Below are positions 51,614 to 62,500 of a stretch of DNA of 64,000 nt, one piece after another; positions within the stretch are counted from its first letter, which is position 1, and the number at the start of each line of letters is the position of its first letter. The stretch spans positions 23,925 through 87,924 of the forward strand of contig JAJFGN010000041.1 of assembly GCA_021776115.1 (NCBI GenBank). Direction: 5' to 3'. The stretch comes from Kiloniellaceae bacterium. Its GTDB lineage: Bacteria > Pseudomonadota > Alphaproteobacteria > Kiloniellales > J153. The notes under the pieces are model-generated. The model made no database searches. It saw only the letters and a list, made by a program, of their open reading frames with translations, and had not been told where the DNA came from. A program made the translations under genes and the position numbers.

Positions 51614-52012
51614 GGTGACATTCGAGCGGGTTACGACCACTCTACTCTCAACAGCAGACGTTCAAGAGAGAGGGTCAGAACGGCAGACGCTGGCCCTCAC
51701 CAGCCATTCAGATGGGCCGGCTTTCCGCAAGTCCTCATATAGCGCTCTGAGACCTCCGGGTCTTTCAAAGGATTGCCAATCCCGACGATGCCAAACAGCG
51801 ACAGTGTTCAAGTGGCGGCACTCCAACACGCGATTGCTGGTTTATCCGTTTGCGTATACCTTGTGGTGGCAGCACCACAGCAATGTTGAAGAAGACAAGC
51901 CAGGAGTAGCGCCAATCCAGAGGATGGGTCCAGTCAAAGTCCGAACGAAGTGCATCCAGAACCTGCTCCTTAGTCAATCACCCATTTCCTCCAAATTGGA
52001 GTTGCGCAAACA

Positions 52013-52456
52013 ATGGAAAACCAGCCATTTGTCGTCACTCCCGAAGGCTATAATCGGGCGCTAAATGTGGTCGGTACAAAAGTTACCGTGCTGGCGTCAA
52101 ACGCAGCAACGGGAGGTTATGGGATTACATTTCAACAAGGTGACGAAGGAACTGGTCCTCCACCGCATAGCCACAACTGGGACGAGGCTTTTTTCGTCAT
52201 CAAAGGCAGTGTCGAATTCAGTTACGGGGAAAAGACTATGTCGGCCGTGCCGGGCACGCTCGTCCATCTGCCGGCTGGCACCGTGCACAGTTTTCGATAT
52301 GGTGCCGATGGCGGCGAGATGCTGGAGGTCACCGGACCAGGTAGCCTCGCGTCTGAAATGTTCACCGCCATCGACCAAGAAATTCCCCCCGGACCACCCG
52401 ACATCCCCAAGATCGTAGAGGTTCTCTTGAAGAACGGGGTTACCCTAGCCGAATGA
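52013..52456 (+). CDS. Cupin-domain protein
   Basis: A 147-residue single-domain cupin. Motif 1 reads PPPHSHNWDEAFFVIKGSVEFSYG, with metal-ligand His-x-His and Glu; motif 2 is PGTLVHLPAGTVHSFRYGAD with the final His. The N terminus FVVTPEGYNRALNVVG and the long C-terminal helix are typical of quercetinase-like and sugar-isomerase-type small cupins. The substrate is unknown. It lies in lower-GC, gene-poor DNA between ppa and tRNA-Thr, so it may be acquired. Confidence 0.8.
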   Translation: MENQPFVVTPEGYNRALNVVGTKVTVLASNAATGGYGITFQQGDEGTGPPPHSHNWDEAFFVIKGSVEFSYGEKTMSAVPGTLVHLPAGTVHSFRYGADGGEMLEVTGPGSLASEMFTAIDQEIPPGPPDIPKIVEVLLKNGVTLAE

Positions 52457-52785
52457 CGACGCAAGCTCTTCGCCTGCGCATGAGTTGCCAATGGCGCTAG
52501 GTCGCCAAGTTTTTCATCTTGCTTTGTCGCCTCTCGGCTATTCTGCGACATGCTGGTCAGGTGCTCTCTTCGTCCGAAATAACTAGGGGCCACAGGATGA
52601 CCGCTCAGGGTTCGTTCGACGATCGCCTCGCACCATGGTTCTGACGAAATACGCGGAACGCAAGCGGAACAAATTCCCCCATTTCTCCCCCATTTTTGGC
52701 GCGTGTTCATGGGGAGTTCACGTCGTTTCGCGTCATCTTGCGTTACGACAGGAACGGCTAAAAGCCAAGAAATGTCGGGAAATTA
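52457..52785. other. Intergenic stretch between the cupin gene and tRNA-Thr
   Basis: About 330 bases with no gene I can support. The part next to the tRNA contains a run of repeated short C-rich words (CCCCCATTTCTCCCCCATTT near 52677) and no clear hairpin terminator. As tRNA 3' ends are common integration sites I looked for a copy of the tRNA end in this stretch and found none. Confidence 0.6.
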
Positions 52786-52860
52786 TGGTGCCGCGAGGAA
52801 GAATCGAACTTCCGACCCCACCCTTACCAAGGGTGTGCTCTGCCCCTGAGCTACCGCGGC
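52786..52860 (-). tRNA. tRNA-Thr (anticodon GGT)
   Basis: The minus strand begins GCCGCGGTAGCTCAG and ends with a T-arm (GGTTCGATT-like, GTTCGATTC) and an encoded CCA at 52786-52788. The acceptor stem pairs GCCGCGG with TCGCGGC, the last pair being G-U. The anticodon arm CACCCTTGGTAAGGGTG places GGT in the loop TTGGTAA, which reads threonine ACC/ACU codons. The total of 75 bases including CCA is normal. Confidence 0.95.
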
Positions 52861-52997
52861 ACGGGGGCCTTGGGAAGGCGGCGGAACCATGCCATCGGTC
52901 CCGGTTCCTGGCAAGACCGGATTGGCTCGTCCGCTAGGGCCCTCGCGGTTCCGGCCCGCCTTGACCTTGCCGCAATCGGCGGCCAATCTCCGCGGCC

Positions 52998-53204
52998 ATG
53001 AGCACGCGGGCGCACAAGGGACCGAGACTATCCCCAGAGGGCGAGCGGGAGGGGTCGGCGCGTCAGGCCCGCCAGGCCGAAGCCCTGCGTGAGAACCTTG
53101 CCAAGCGCAAGGCGCAGAGCCGCGGGCGCGATGCGGAGTTTGCGGCGGATCCAGCCCCGGCGCATCCGGATCGGTCAGGGCCCGTGGACCGGCGGTCGCG
53201 CTGA
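52998..53204 (+). CDS. Small basic conserved protein
   Basis: A 68-residue product with the core RLSPEGEREGSARQARQAEALRENLAKRKAQSRGR. I have seen this pattern (SPEG...R.AEALRANLxxRKxQARxR) in short unannotated alphaproteobacterial proteins, so the frame is likely real. It is highly charged, probably helical and cytoplasmic; function unknown. It precedes dcd on the same strand by 118 bases. Confidence 0.55.
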   Translation: MSTRAHKGPRLSPEGEREGSARQARQAEALRENLAKRKAQSRGRDAEFAADPAPAHPDRSGPVDRRSR

Positions 53205-53321
53205 CCCGCGACGTGGCTAAGCCTTGAGGCGACCCGGCCGATACAGTAGAAACCCCGCAGGAAACAGCCCGGAATTCCCGATTCTTGGCGATTCGGTGCA
53301 ACCGGCGCTTCGAGGATGCCC

Positions 53322-53876
53322 ATGGCCATCATGCCCGATACCTGGATACGCGACATGGCGACGAGCAAGGCCATGATCGAGCCTTTCGTCGAGGCGCAGC
53401 GGCGCGAGGGTGTGATTTCTTATGGCCTCAGTTCTTATGGCTACGACGCGCGGGTGTCGGACGAGTTCAAGATCTTCACCAACGTGAATAGCGCCATCGT
53501 CGATCCCAAGAACTTCGTGGAAGAGAGCTTCGTCGAGCGCCAGGCCAGCGAGTGCATCATCCCGCCGAACAGCTTCGTGCTGGCACGCACGATCGAGTAT
53601 TTCCGCATCCCGCGCGACATACTGGTTATCTGCTTAGGTAAATCGACTTACGCGCGTTGCGGCATTATCGTCAACGTGACGCCCCTGGAGCCGGAATGGG
53701 AAGGCCACGTGACGCTGGAGTTTTCCAATACCACACCGCTGCCCGCTAAGGTCTATGCGAACGAGGGGGCCTGCCAGTTCCTGTTTCTCAAGGGCGAGGG
53801 ACCGCCCGAGGTCTCTTACGCCGACCGGGCCGGTAAATATATGAAACAACAGGGTATCACCCTGCCGCGCCTGTAG
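53322..53876 (+). CDS. dcd: dCTP deaminase
   Basis: The chosen start ATG 53322 ([13 protein letters not shown]), after GAGG, gives 184 residues; ATGs at 53316 and 53331 are alternatives. It deaminates dCTP to dUTP, the first step to dTMP in many Proteobacteria. Key blocks are [21 protein letters not shown], the catalytic region [56 protein letters not shown] and [12 protein letters not shown] at the end. It is followed after 20 bases by murA. Confidence 0.95.
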   Translation: MAIMPDTWIRDMATSKAMIEPFVEAQRREGVISYGLSSYGYDARVSDEFKIFTNVNSAIVDPKNFVEESFVERQASECIIPPNSFVLARTIEYFRIPRDILVICLGKSTYARCGIIVNVTPLEPEWEGHVTLEFSNTTPLPAKVYANEGACQFLFLKGEGPPEVSYADRAGKYMKQQGITLPRL

Positions 53877-53896
53877 CGCCGGCCTGAGGTTTAAAT

Positions 53897-55180
53897 ATGG
53901 ACAAGATTCGAATTCGCGGCGGGCGTCCGATCGAGGGCGAAATTCCGATCAGCGGGGCGAAAAACGCGGCGCTGAAAGTCATGGCGGCCAGCCTTTTGAC
54001 CGCCGACACCTTACGCCTGTCCAATCTGCCGCATCTGGCCGACATCACGACCCTGGCCAACGTCCTGGCGCAGCACGGCGTCGAGATTCACATGAACGGC
54101 GCGGTCGGCGACGGCGGCCACGCCGGGCGGGTGCTGGAACTGACGGCGCGGGAGATTACCAATACACGCGCGCCCTACGATCTGGTGCGCAAGATGCGCG
54201 CCAGCGTCCTCGTGCTCGGTCCCCTGGTGGCTCGCGCCGGCCATGCGGAGGTCTCGCTGCCCGGTGGTTGCGCGATCGGGACCCGTCCGGTCGATCTGCA
54301 CCTGCAGGGCTTGTCGGCGTTGGGCGCTGAGGTTGAGTTGCGCGACGGCTATATTCACGCCCATGCGCCCAAGGGCTTGCACGGCGCTGAGGTGGTGTTC
54401 CCTCTGGTCTCGGTCGGCGCGACGGAGAACGTGCTCATGGCGGCGACCCTGGCCAAGGGCGAAACCCGCATCGTCAATGCCGCGCGTGAGCCGGAGGTTG
54501 GCGACCTGGCCGAGTGCTTGGTCAAGATGGGCGCCCGGATCGAGGGTATCGGGACCGATACCTTGACCATTCAAGGCGTTGAACGCCTGGGCGGCGCGGA
54601 GCACGCGATCACGCCCGACCGGATCGAGGCCGGAACCTATGCCGTGGCGGCGGCGATTACCGGCGGCGAGGTTGACCTAATCGGGGCCCGGGCGGACCAC
54701 TTGCGCACGACGATCGAGGTTCTGGGACGTGCCGGTGTCGCGGTCGTCGAGACCGAACGCGGCCTGCATGTCGCCCGCGCCAACGGCCGGGTTAAGGGCG
54801 TCGATATAATGACGGAGCCGTTTCCCGGTTTCCCGACCGACTTGCAGGCTCAATTCATGGCCCTTATGTCGGTCGCGGAGGGCGCGTCGATGATTACCGA
54901 GACCATCTTCGAGAATCGCTTCATGCACGTGCCGGAGATGTGCCGCATGGGCGCGAACATCAATGTTCACGGGGCTTCCGCCATGGTGCGCGGCCAGACC
55001 AAGCTAGCGGGCGCCGAAGTCATGGCCACGGATTTGCGCGCGAGCGTTAGCCTGGTGCTCGCGGCCTTGGCGGCCGAGGGCGAAAGCATCGTGAACCGAG
55101 TCTACCACCTGGACCGCGGCTACGAGGGCCTGGAGGCAAAGTTGGCCGCGTGCGGCGCGGAGATTGAGCGAATAAAATGA
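53897..55180 (+). CDS. murA: UDP-N-acetylglucosamine 1-carboxyvinyltransferase
   Basis: A 427-residue enzyme that transfers enolpyruvate from PEP to UDP-GlcNAc, the first committed step of peptidoglycan synthesis. [34 protein letters not shown] has the Lys-Asn pair, and the fosfomycin-target Cys sits in [19 protein letters not shown]. The C-terminal [20 protein letters not shown] is standard. The stop overlaps the DUF2948 start (ATGA), the first of several tight overlaps in this alphaproteobacterial cluster. Confidence 0.97.
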   Translation: MDKIRIRGGRPIEGEIPISGAKNAALKVMAASLLTADTLRLSNLPHLADITTLANVLAQHGVEIHMNGAVGDGGHAGRVLELTAREITNTRAPYDLVRKMRASVLVLGPLVARAGHAEVSLPGGCAIGTRPVDLHLQGLSALGAEVELRDGYIHAHAPKGLHGAEVVFPLVSVGATENVLMAATLAKGETRIVNAAREPEVGDLAECLVKMGARIEGIGTDTLTIQGVERLGGAEHAITPDRIEAGTYAVAAAITGGEVDLIGARADHLRTTIEVLGRAGVAVVETERGLHVARANGRVKGVDIMTEPFPGFPTDLQAQFMALMSVAEGASMITETIFENRFMHVPEMCRMGANINVHGASAMVRGQTKLAGAEVMATDLRASVSLVLAALAAEGESIVNRVYHLDRGYEGLEAKLAACGAEIERIK

Positions 55181-55734
55181 GTGTGCGCGAGACTTCACCG
55201 CGCCGCGCCGGGCTCAAGCTACGCGCCCGTGACGCCGACGACTTGCAAGCGATCGCGGGGTGCCTGCAGGATGCGTTGGTCCCCTTGGCCGATATAGCCT
55301 TTCTTAAGGGGGAAAAACGCTTCGTGATGGTTGCCAATCGCTTCCTCTGGGAGGAGGCGCCGAAGCTGGATGACGCACCGAAGCCCGAGCGTTCCTCAGA
55401 CCAGGAATCCGACGACATGGGCGACGCACGCTTCGAAGACGCCAACGGCGAATCGGGCGCGCTTTACGAACGGGTAAATTGCGGCTTGTGCTTCGATAAC
55501 GTACGCAACGTCAAATTCCGGGGTGTGGACGTTCGGGACCGTAACCAGATCCTTAGCGTGCTGACGCTGACGCGCGATCCGGGGGCGATCACAATTGTCT
55601 TTTCCGGCGGCGCCGAAATACGCCTGGAAGTCGACCGTATCCGCTGCCATCTGGATGATTTAGGCGAGCCCTGGCCGACGCGCTGGCGTCCCACGCACAA
55701 CATCGACGACGTCGAGACGCCAGAACGGGGCTGA
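55177..55734 (+). CDS. DUF2948 family protein
   Basis: A 185-residue product with [49 protein letters not shown], typical of DUF2948, and a C-terminal [28 protein letters not shown]. The family occurs only in Alphaproteobacteria between murA and the his genes; its function is unknown. An acidic linker at residues 60-85 ([20 protein letters not shown]) is longer than I would expect. It overlaps murA by four bases. Confidence 0.85.
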   Translation: MSVRETSPRRAGLKLRARDADDLQAIAGCLQDALVPLADIAFLKGEKRFVMVANRFLWEEAPKLDDAPKPERSSDQESDDMGDARFEDANGESGALYERVNCGLCFDNVRNVKFRGVDVRDRNQILSVLTLTRDPGAITIVFSGGAEIRLEVDRIRCHLDDLGEPWPTRWRPTHNIDDVETPERG

Positions 55735-55761
55735 GCGACGACGCGCGAAGCGAGGAATGGC

Positions 55762-56427
55762 TTGGTGCCAGCCAACGAACCCCTGATTCTTGCCCTGCCG
55801 AAGGGCCGCATCTTGCGTGAGCTGACGCCCATGCTGCGTGGCGTGGGAATCGTTCCCGAACCGGCCTTCAAGGACGAGAACGCCCGGCAACTGCGCTTCG
55901 CGACCAGCGACCCGAACCTGGACATCGTGCGGGTGCGTAGCTTTGACGTCGCGACCTTCGTTGCCTTCGGCGCGGCGCACATAGGCGTTGCCGGTAACGA
56001 CATCTTGATGGAATTCGATTATCCCGAGCTCTACGCCCCGGTCGATCTCGGCATTGGGCGTTGCCGCCTATCGGTCGCGGAACCCAGCGCGCTGGTGGGT
56101 GAGGACGACCCAACCCGCTGGAGTCACGTGCGTGTCGCGACCAAGTACCCGCATATCACCAGAAACCACTTCGCCGCGCGCGGCGTGCACGCGGAATGCA
56201 TTAAGTTGAACGGTGCGATGGAGTTGGCGCCCAGTCTGGGCCTGTGCCGGCGCATTGTCGACCTGGTCTCAACCGGGAGCACCTTGGCGGCCAACGATCT
56301 GGTCGAGATCGAAACGATCGCCGAGGTCACCTCCCGGCTGATCGTCAACCGTGCGGCCTTGAAGACGAGGCCGGTTGAATTGAATGACATAGTCGAGCGT
56401 TTCCGGAAGGCCGCTCATGCCGCTTAG
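55762..56427 (+). CDS. hisG: ATP phosphoribosyltransferase, short form
   Basis: A 221-residue product from TTG 55762 (GTG 55765 is possible; GAGG lies upstream). It condenses ATP and PRPP in the first step of histidine synthesis. [49 protein letters not shown] and the PRPP site [18 protein letters not shown] are conserved. The length is that of the short HisG, which needs the HisZ regulatory subunit; hisZ is not in this window. It overlaps hisD by 11 bases. Confidence 0.92.
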   Translation: MVPANEPLILALPKGRILRELTPMLRGVGIVPEPAFKDENARQLRFATSDPNLDIVRVRSFDVATFVAFGAAHIGVAGNDILMEFDYPELYAPVDLGIGRCRLSVAEPSALVGEDDPTRWSHVRVATKYPHITRNHFAARGVHAECIKLNGAMELAPSLGLCRRIVDLVSTGSTLAANDLVEIETIAEVTSRLIVNRAALKTRPVELNDIVERFRKAAHAA

Positions 56428-57721
56428 ATTGAATGCCGGGCAAGGGGATTTCGAGCCCGCGTTCCGCGTGCTGCTGAACGCGAAGCGGGAAGCGGCGCCC
56501 GATGTCGCACGGGTTGTCGCCGAGATTCTGGGCGAAGTCCGCACGCGCGGCGATGCCGCCCTCATCGACTTCAGCCGCCGCTTCGACCGCATAGAGATGA
56601 CTGCCGCGTCGTTGCGGGTTGGCGCCGAGGAACTCGCGGCGGCGGCCGCGCAGTGTCCGGCGGAGACTTTACAGGCGCTTGCGCTGGCGGCCCGGCGCAT
56701 CGAGGACCATCATGCGCGTCAGATGCCGGCGGATCTGGACTACCGGGACGATGCGGGCCTGCGCCTGGGGCAGCGCTGGAGCGCGGTGGACGCGGCCGGT
56801 CTCTATGTGCCCGGCGGTACGGCGGCCTATCCGTCTTCAGTTCTGATGAACGCGATTCCGGCCAAGGTCGCGGGTGTCGCGCGCCGTGTCATGGTGGTGC
56901 CCGCGCCCGAGGGGCGACTCAATCCTCTGGTCCTGGCGGCGGCGCATCTGGCCGGCATCAGCGAGGTTTACCGCGTCGGTGGGGCGCAGGCTGTGGCGGC
57001 CCTGGCCTATGGGACCGAAACGATTCATGCCGTCGATAAAATCGTTGGTCCGGGCAATGCCTATGTGGCGGAAGCGAAGCGCCAAGTTTACGGTGTCGTG
57101 GGCATCGACTCCATCGCCGGGCCGTCGGAAATTCTGGTCGTCGCCGACGCCCGAAACGATCCCGCCTGGATCGCCGCCGACCTCTTATCGCAAGCGGAAC
57201 ACGACGCCGCGGCGCAATCCATCCTCATGACCGACGATGCCAACTTTGCCGACGCCGTCGCGCAAGCGGTCGAGACCCAACTTTCCGCGTTACCGCGCCG
57301 CGAGATCGCCCGGCAAAGTTGGGACCGCCATGGCGCGATCGTCGTGCTGCCCGACCTCGCCGAGGCGCCAGCCCTCATCGACCGCGTCGCGCCGGAGCAT
57401 TTGGAGCTGGCTGTTGAAGAGCCCGAGGCGCTAGCTGCTCGCGTGCGCCATGCCGGTGCGATTTTCCTGGGCCGCTATACGCCGGAGGTCATCGGCGACT
57501 ATGTGGCCGGAACCAACCACGTTTTACCCACCGCGCGCAGCGCCCGGTTTTCCTCCGGCCTTTCGGTCACCGATTTCATGAAGCGGACATCGTTCGTCGA
57601 GTGCGGTCCGGACGGCCTGGCGGCTGTGGGCCCGGCGGCTATTGCTCTCGCCCAAGCGGAAGGTCTGGATGCACATGCCCACTCGGTTGCGATCCGCCTG
57701 AACCGGCGTGGGGGCGGCTGA
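56417..57721 (+). CDS. hisD: Histidinol dehydrogenase
   Basis: A 434-residue zinc enzyme that oxidises histidinol to histidine in two steps with NAD. Blocks seen: [101 protein letters not shown], the zinc region [14 protein letters not shown] and [12 protein letters not shown]. It overlaps hisG and is followed 24 bases later by the UPF0262 gene, as in related genomes. Confidence 0.96.
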   Translation: MPLRLNAGQGDFEPAFRVLLNAKREAAPDVARVVAEILGEVRTRGDAALIDFSRRFDRIEMTAASLRVGAEELAAAAAQCPAETLQALALAARRIEDHHARQMPADLDYRDDAGLRLGQRWSAVDAAGLYVPGGTAAYPSSVLMNAIPAKVAGVARRVMVVPAPEGRLNPLVLAAAHLAGISEVYRVGGAQAVAALAYGTETIHAVDKIVGPGNAYVAEAKRQVYGVVGIDSIAGPSEILVVADARNDPAWIAADLLSQAEHDAAAQSILMTDDANFADAVAQAVETQLSALPRREIARQSWDRHGAIVVLPDLAEAPALIDRVAPEHLELAVEEPEALAARVRHAGAIFLGRYTPEVIGDYVAGTNHVLPTARSARFSSGLSVTDFMKRTSFVECGPDGLAAVGPAAIALAQAEGLDAHAHSVAIRLNRRGGG

Positions 57722-57745
57722 CATTCATGGCCGGGGAGGGATGCG

Positions 57746-58231
57746 TTGTCCGGGCCGAATAAAGAAAGCTCGAGAATCTGCGAGATTAAGCTCGATGAAC
57801 GTTCCGTCGTGCGGCGCAGCCCCGACGTTGAACATGAGCGCGCGGTCGCCATCTACGATCTGATCGAGGAAAACTATTTCGCGCCGGCGGGTCACGACGG
57901 TGGGCCCTATCGCCTGCACCTGGCAATCGAAGAGAACCGCTTGCTGTTTGACATTCGCGGCGAAGCAGAGGCCGAGGTCGCGACGATCACCCTGCCGCTG
58001 CTGCCGTTCCGGCGCATCGTGAAAGACTACTTCTCCGTGTGCGAAGTCTATTTCGAGGCGATCAAGACGGCGAGCCCTTCCAAGATCGAGGCCATCGACA
58101 TGGGCCGGCGCGGGCTTCACAACGAAGGGTCGGAGTTATTGCGCGAACGCCTGGACGGCAAGATCGAGCTCGATTTCGATACCGCGCGTCGTCTCTTTAC
58201 CTTGCTCTGCGTCTTGCATATTCGAGGTTAG
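57746..58231 (+). CDS. UPF0262 family protein
   Basis: A 161-residue product from TTG 57746 after [73 protein letters not shown] and [73 protein letters not shown] match the family closely. Its function is unknown. The gene is conserved between hisD and the phosphatase gene. The TAG stop at 58229-58231 is provided by the first bases of the palindromic element that follows. Confidence 0.88.
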   Translation: MSGPNKESSRICEIKLDERSVVRRSPDVEHERAVAIYDLIEENYFAPAGHDGGPYRLHLAIEENRLLFDIRGEAEAEVATITLPLLPFRRIVKDYFSVCEVYFEAIKTASPSKIEAIDMGRRGLHNEGSELLRERLDGKIELDFDTARRLFTLLCVLHIRG

Positions 58232-58406
58232 CACCCTCTATCATAGAAGGATGATATGTGTGATCGACTTTTCGCGTCTTTTGAGCAGGAAGCGGCGCGC
58301 TGGCGATGCGGGACATCGTCGAGCGGCGCTGACGCCCGCCAAAAGGCGCGAAAAGCGACCCTTCGGGCGGCCATGGGTGTCATCCTCCTATGATAGAGGG
58401 TGCTAA
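58228..58406. repeat. MITE-like palindromic element (179 bp)
   Basis: The ends TTAGCACCCTCTATCATAG (from 58228) and CTATGATAGAGGGTGCTAA (to 58406) are inverted copies. The terminal arms are about 27 bases long with one mismatch. The interior also folds back on itself (TTTTCGCGTCTTTT against AAAAGGCGCGAAAA), so almost the whole element could form a long hairpin. It holds no ORF. It begins in the stop codon of the UPF0262 gene and ends seven bases before the phosphatase ATG. These are the traits of a small non-autonomous insertion element. Confidence 0.65.
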
Positions 58407-58412
58407 GCCTGG

Positions 58413-58856
58413 ATGAGCGATCTTCCCAGCGCCGTCCTCTTCGCCTGCACGCAGAATTCAGTCCGCTCGCCCATGGCCGAAGCGCTGCTCAAGCACTTGC
58501 TCGGCCACCGCATCTACATAGATTCGGTCGGCGTGCGCGCGGGCGAGGTCGACCCCTTCGCGGTCGAGGTGATCGAGGAGTTAGGCATCGATCTCTCGCG
58601 GCACCGCTCCAAATCCTTCGAGAATCTGGAGGACACCTCCTACGATCTGATCATCTCGCTGTCGCCCGAGGCGCAACACAAGGCGGTTGAACTGACACGC
58701 ACCATGGCCTGCGAGGTTGAATTCTGGATGACCATGGACCCCACAATCGTGGAGGGCAATCGGGAGGTGCGCCTCGACGCCTACCGCGCCGTGCGCGACC
58801 AGCTTAAGAAACGCATCGAGGACCGTTTCACGCTGGATTTGACTCCGGTGGTCTAA
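58413..58856 (+). CDS. Low-molecular-weight phosphotyrosine phosphatase family protein (ArsC-like)
   Basis: A 147-residue product. The P-loop C-x5-R is in LFACTQNSVRSPMAEALLKHLLG, followed by a Ser, and the general-acid Asp candidate is near the C terminus in MTMDPTIVEG. The same fold serves tyrosine phosphatases and thioredoxin-coupled arsenate reductases; the second and third catalytic cysteines needed for arsenate reduction are not evident, so a phosphatase or a related function is more likely. Its position after hisD and UPF0262 is conserved in Alphaproteobacteria. Its stop overlaps the convergent SDR gene. Confidence 0.85.
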   Translation: MSDLPSAVLFACTQNSVRSPMAEALLKHLLGHRIYIDSVGVRAGEVDPFAVEVIEELGIDLSRHRSKSFENLEDTSYDLIISLSPEAQHKAVELTRTMACEVEFWMTMDPTIVEGNREVRLDAYRAVRDQLKKRIEDRFTLDLTPVV

Positions 58857-59551
58857 AACGTCTCCACGCAAGGCCTCAGGTCCAATTCCTGGGTCCAGGC
58901 GCTTCTGGGTTGCAGGTGGATCTGATAATAGGCTTCCGCAATGGCGTTGGGATCGAGGACCGCGTCCTCTCCACGTTCTTCGGGTCTGTAACCCGGACGT
59001 TCCCCGGCGATCTGACCATCGATGATGGTGTGCGCGACGTGGACGCCTTTGGGCCCAAGTTCTCGCGCCATGCTTTGGGCCAGCGCACGCAGGCCGAACT
59101 TGGGCACCGCCAGATTCATGAAACCGGCTGAGCCGCGCAGCGCCGCCGTCGCTCCGGTGAACAGGATCGTGCCTTGCCCGGCCGGGACCATGCGCCGGGC
59201 CGCGGCCTGGCCGACCAGGAACCCGCCCAGGCAGCCGACGCGCCAGCAGCGCTCGAAATCTTCGGGTGCGATCTCCAGAATCCCGCCGCGCTGATAGGCG
59301 CCGGCGTTGAAAGCGACCAAACCGGGCGCGCCAAGCTCGCGATCGACGGTCTCGAACAGCGCTTCGACCGAGGCCGGATCGGCGACATCGCAAGCATAGG
59401 CGCGGCCGGCAATCTCCTTGGCCAAACTGTCCAGCTTGTCAGGATTGCGCCGGGCCATCGCAACCGCCATGCCGGCCTGGGCGAAGCGCCGCGCGAGCGC
59501 CGACCCCAGACCCGGTCCCACGCCGACGACGAGTGCCACTGTCTTAGTCAT
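58853..59551 (-). CDS. Short-chain dehydrogenase/reductase
   Basis: ATG 59551, with GGAGGAGCT as ribosome site, gives 232 residues. The N terminus MTKTVALVVGVGPGLGSALARRFAQAG has a modified cofactor loop (GVGPGLG rather than TGxxxGIG). FNAGAYQRGG replaces the usual NNAG. The catalytic Ser-Tyr-Lys set is atypical: TGATAALRGSAGFMNLAVPKFGLRALAQSMARELGPKG has Ser and Lys but no Tyr at the expected place, so activity is uncertain. The remainder, IIDGQIAGERPG, is typical of the SDR family. It overlaps the phosphatase stop by four bases. Confidence 0.8.
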   Translation of the reverse strand: MTKTVALVVGVGPGLGSALARRFAQAGMAVAMARRNPDKLDSLAKEIAGRAYACDVADPASVEALFETVDRELGAPGLVAFNAGAYQRGGILEIAPEDFERCWRVGCLGGFLVGQAAARRMVPAGQGTILFTGATAALRGSAGFMNLAVPKFGLRALAQSMARELGPKGVHVAHTIIDGQIAGERPGYRPEERGEDAVLDPNAIAEAYYQIHLQPRSAWTQELDLRPCVETF

Positions 59552-59588
59552 AGCTCCTCCTAGAAATCGCTTCGTATTGACGGTTATT

Positions 59589-62500
59589 CTATTCCGCCGC
59601 GCTCTTTTGCGCGGGGGGCGGGGCGCGGAAGGCACTTAGAAGTTCGCCTTGGCGCGCCTTCGCCTCGGCCAGGTGGCGTTCCTTAATGTGGCCGAATCCA
59701 CGAATGTGTTCGGGAATCGAAGCCAGTTCGACCGCGGCATCGTGGTTCTGCCGTGTCAGGCTGGCGAGTAATTCCTCGATCATCGCTTCGTAGTCCGCGA
59801 TCAGGGCACGCTCTTGCCGGCGCTCGGCCGTGTAGCCGAAGATATCGAAAGGCGTGCCACGCAAGCCGCGCAGCTTGGCCAAGACCTTAAAGGCGGGTAA
59901 CAGCCATGATCCGTATTCTTGCTTTTTTAAGTGCCCTGTTTCCAGATCGCGCCGGGCCAGCAAGGGCGGGGCGAGGTGAAACCGCAGCTTGAAGTCGCCT
60001 TCGAAGCGCGCGTTCAGCATGGCCGCGAACTCGCCCTGGGTATACAGCCGGGCGACTTCGTACTCATCTTTGTAGGCCAGCAGCTTGAAGTAGTAGCGCG
60101 CGACCGCGAGCGCCAAGCCGGAAAGTCCCGGGGTTCGTTCGGCTTCAACGGACTTCACCCGCGCCACCAAGGTGTTGTATCGCGCGGCATAGGCGGCATT
60201 CTGGTAATCGGTCAAGAAAGCGGATCGGCGCTCGACGATCTCACCGAGATCTTTCGCAATCCGGTGGCTCGGCGTTGCCGTACGGGGTGTGGCTAATTTC
60301 TCCACCGCCGCCAGGTCGTGCGCGGCCCGCCGGCCCCACAAGAACGAGTGCTTGTTCGACTGGGCCGCCACGCCGTTCAGTTCAATCGCCTGATCGATCG
60401 CCTCCCAGGAAATCGGCACCAAACCCTTCTGCCAGGCGTAACCGAGCATAAAAAGATTAGTCGCGATCGAATTTCCCATAAGTACGGTCGCCAACCGGGT
60501 CGCATCCAGGAACTCCGCACCGCCGTCGCCGGCCGCGCTTCGGATCGTACCCACCAGGGACGAAGCCGGGAACGCGAGGTCGGGATCGCGCGTGAAGTCG
60601 CCGGTGATGGTCTCGTGACTGTTGATGACCGCCCGCGTGGCGCCCGGCTGTGCTTTCGACAGGGCATCGAATCCCGCCGCCACGACGAGGTCGCATCCCA
60701 GCAGCAGGCGGGCGCCGCCGGCCGAAATGCGCACGGCGTGAATGTCGCTTGGCGACTGGCCGATGCGTACATGGCTGACCACCGCGCCACCTTTTTGCGC
60801 AAGCCCCGCCATGTCGAGAACCGAGCAGCCCTTGCCCTCGATATGCGCGGCCATGCCCAGGAGCGCCCCGATCGTGACCACACCGGTACCGCCCACGCCG
60901 GTGATCAGGATGCCGTAAGGTTCCTTCAGGTCTGGCAACTCCGGCGCCGGCAATTCGGCCCAGTCCGCCACCGCGGCCACGTCGCCTTGGGCCTTGCGGA
61001 GGCGTCCGCCGTGCACGGTCACGAAGCTGGGGCAAAACCCGTTAACGCAGGAAAAATCCTTGTTGCACGAGGACTGATCGATCGCCCGCTTACGGCCGAA
61101 TTCGGTCTCAGAGGGGGTCACGGAGAGGCAATTCGATGTGGTTGAACAATCGCCGCAGCCTTCGCAAACCAGTTCGTTGATGAAGGCGCGCTTTGCCGGA
61201 TCGGGAAAGGTGCCGCGTTTGCGCCGGCGGCGTTTTTCAGCGGCGCAGGTTTGGTCGTAGATAATCGCGGTAACGCCGGGATGCTCACGCAAGTCGCGTT
61301 GAATACGGTCGAGATCGTCACGGTGATGAACGCTGATGCCAGGCGCCCACTCGTACCCGATGGGGTATTTGTCCGGCTCGTCGCTAACCGCGACAATCTT
61401 GCGTACGCCCTCGGCGTAGAGTTGACGCGATATCATGGCCGGATCCAGCGGCCCGTCCATGGGCTGACCGCCGGTCATGGCGACGGCATCGTTATAAAGT
61501 ACCTTGTAAGTGATATTGACGCCGGCGGCGACAGCGGTACGCACGGCCAGAATGCCGGAATGGAAATAGGTGCCGTCGCCCAGGTTGGCGAAGACGTGCT
61601 TGGTCGTGCTAAAGGGCGCCTGGCCGACCCAGGTCACACCCTCGCCGCCCATTTGGGTGAAGGTATCGGTGCGCCGGTCCATCCACTGCACCATGTAGTG
61701 ACAGCCGATACCGGCGAGCGCACGGCTGCCTTCCGGCACCCGGGTCGAGGTGTTGTGCGGACAGCCGGAACAGAAATAGGGGATGCGCTGGATCGGCGCT
61801 TTCTCCATCTGAAGCGCCTCCTCCTTTGCTACCAGGAATCGCAGGCGCTGCTCAATGCGCTCGCTGGAATGGAAGCGTGCGATGCGCTTAGCGATTACGC
61901 GCGCGATGCGCGCCGGGGTCAGTTCGTCGATCGAAGGCAGGGCCCATTGCTGGTCCTCGTCGAACTTGCCGATCACACGCGGCCGAACATCGGCGTCCCA
62001 GTTGTAAAGTTGCTCCTTAATCTGGTTTTCCATGACCGCGCGCTTTTCTTCGACCACCAGAATCTCGTCCAGGCCTTGCGCAAAGGCGCGCAGGCCTTCG
62101 CGTTCCAGCGGCCAGGTCATGGCGACCTTGTAGACGGTCAGGCCGATATCGGCGGCCATGGCGTCGTCGATGCCCAGGTCTTCCAGCGCCTGGCGCACGT
62201 CCAGGTAAGATTTGCCGGCAGTCACGATGCCGAAGCGGCGTTTGGGCGAATCGATGACGACGCGGTCCAGCTTATTGGCGCGCGCGAAGGCCAAGGCGGC
62301 GTAGACCTTGTACTGGTGCAAGCGTTGTTCTTGCTGCAGTGGCGTGTCCGGCCAGCGGATATTCAGGCCCCCCACGGGCATGTCGAAGTCTTCGGGCAGG
62401 GTAATTCGGACCCGGTCCGGATCGACGAACACGCTGGCGGAGCTATCGACCGTTTCGGCGATGGTCTTGAACCCGACCCAGCAGCCCGAATAACGCGACA

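Noticed and set aside
52786..52860. tRNA-Thr 3' end as a proven attachment site for an element covering 51.4-52.8 kb
   Set aside because: No second copy of the tRNA end and no integrase gene were found in this window.
58413..58856. Annotating the phosphatase as arsenate reductase
   Set aside because: The additional redox cysteines of arsenate reductases are not visible and there are no ars genes nearby.
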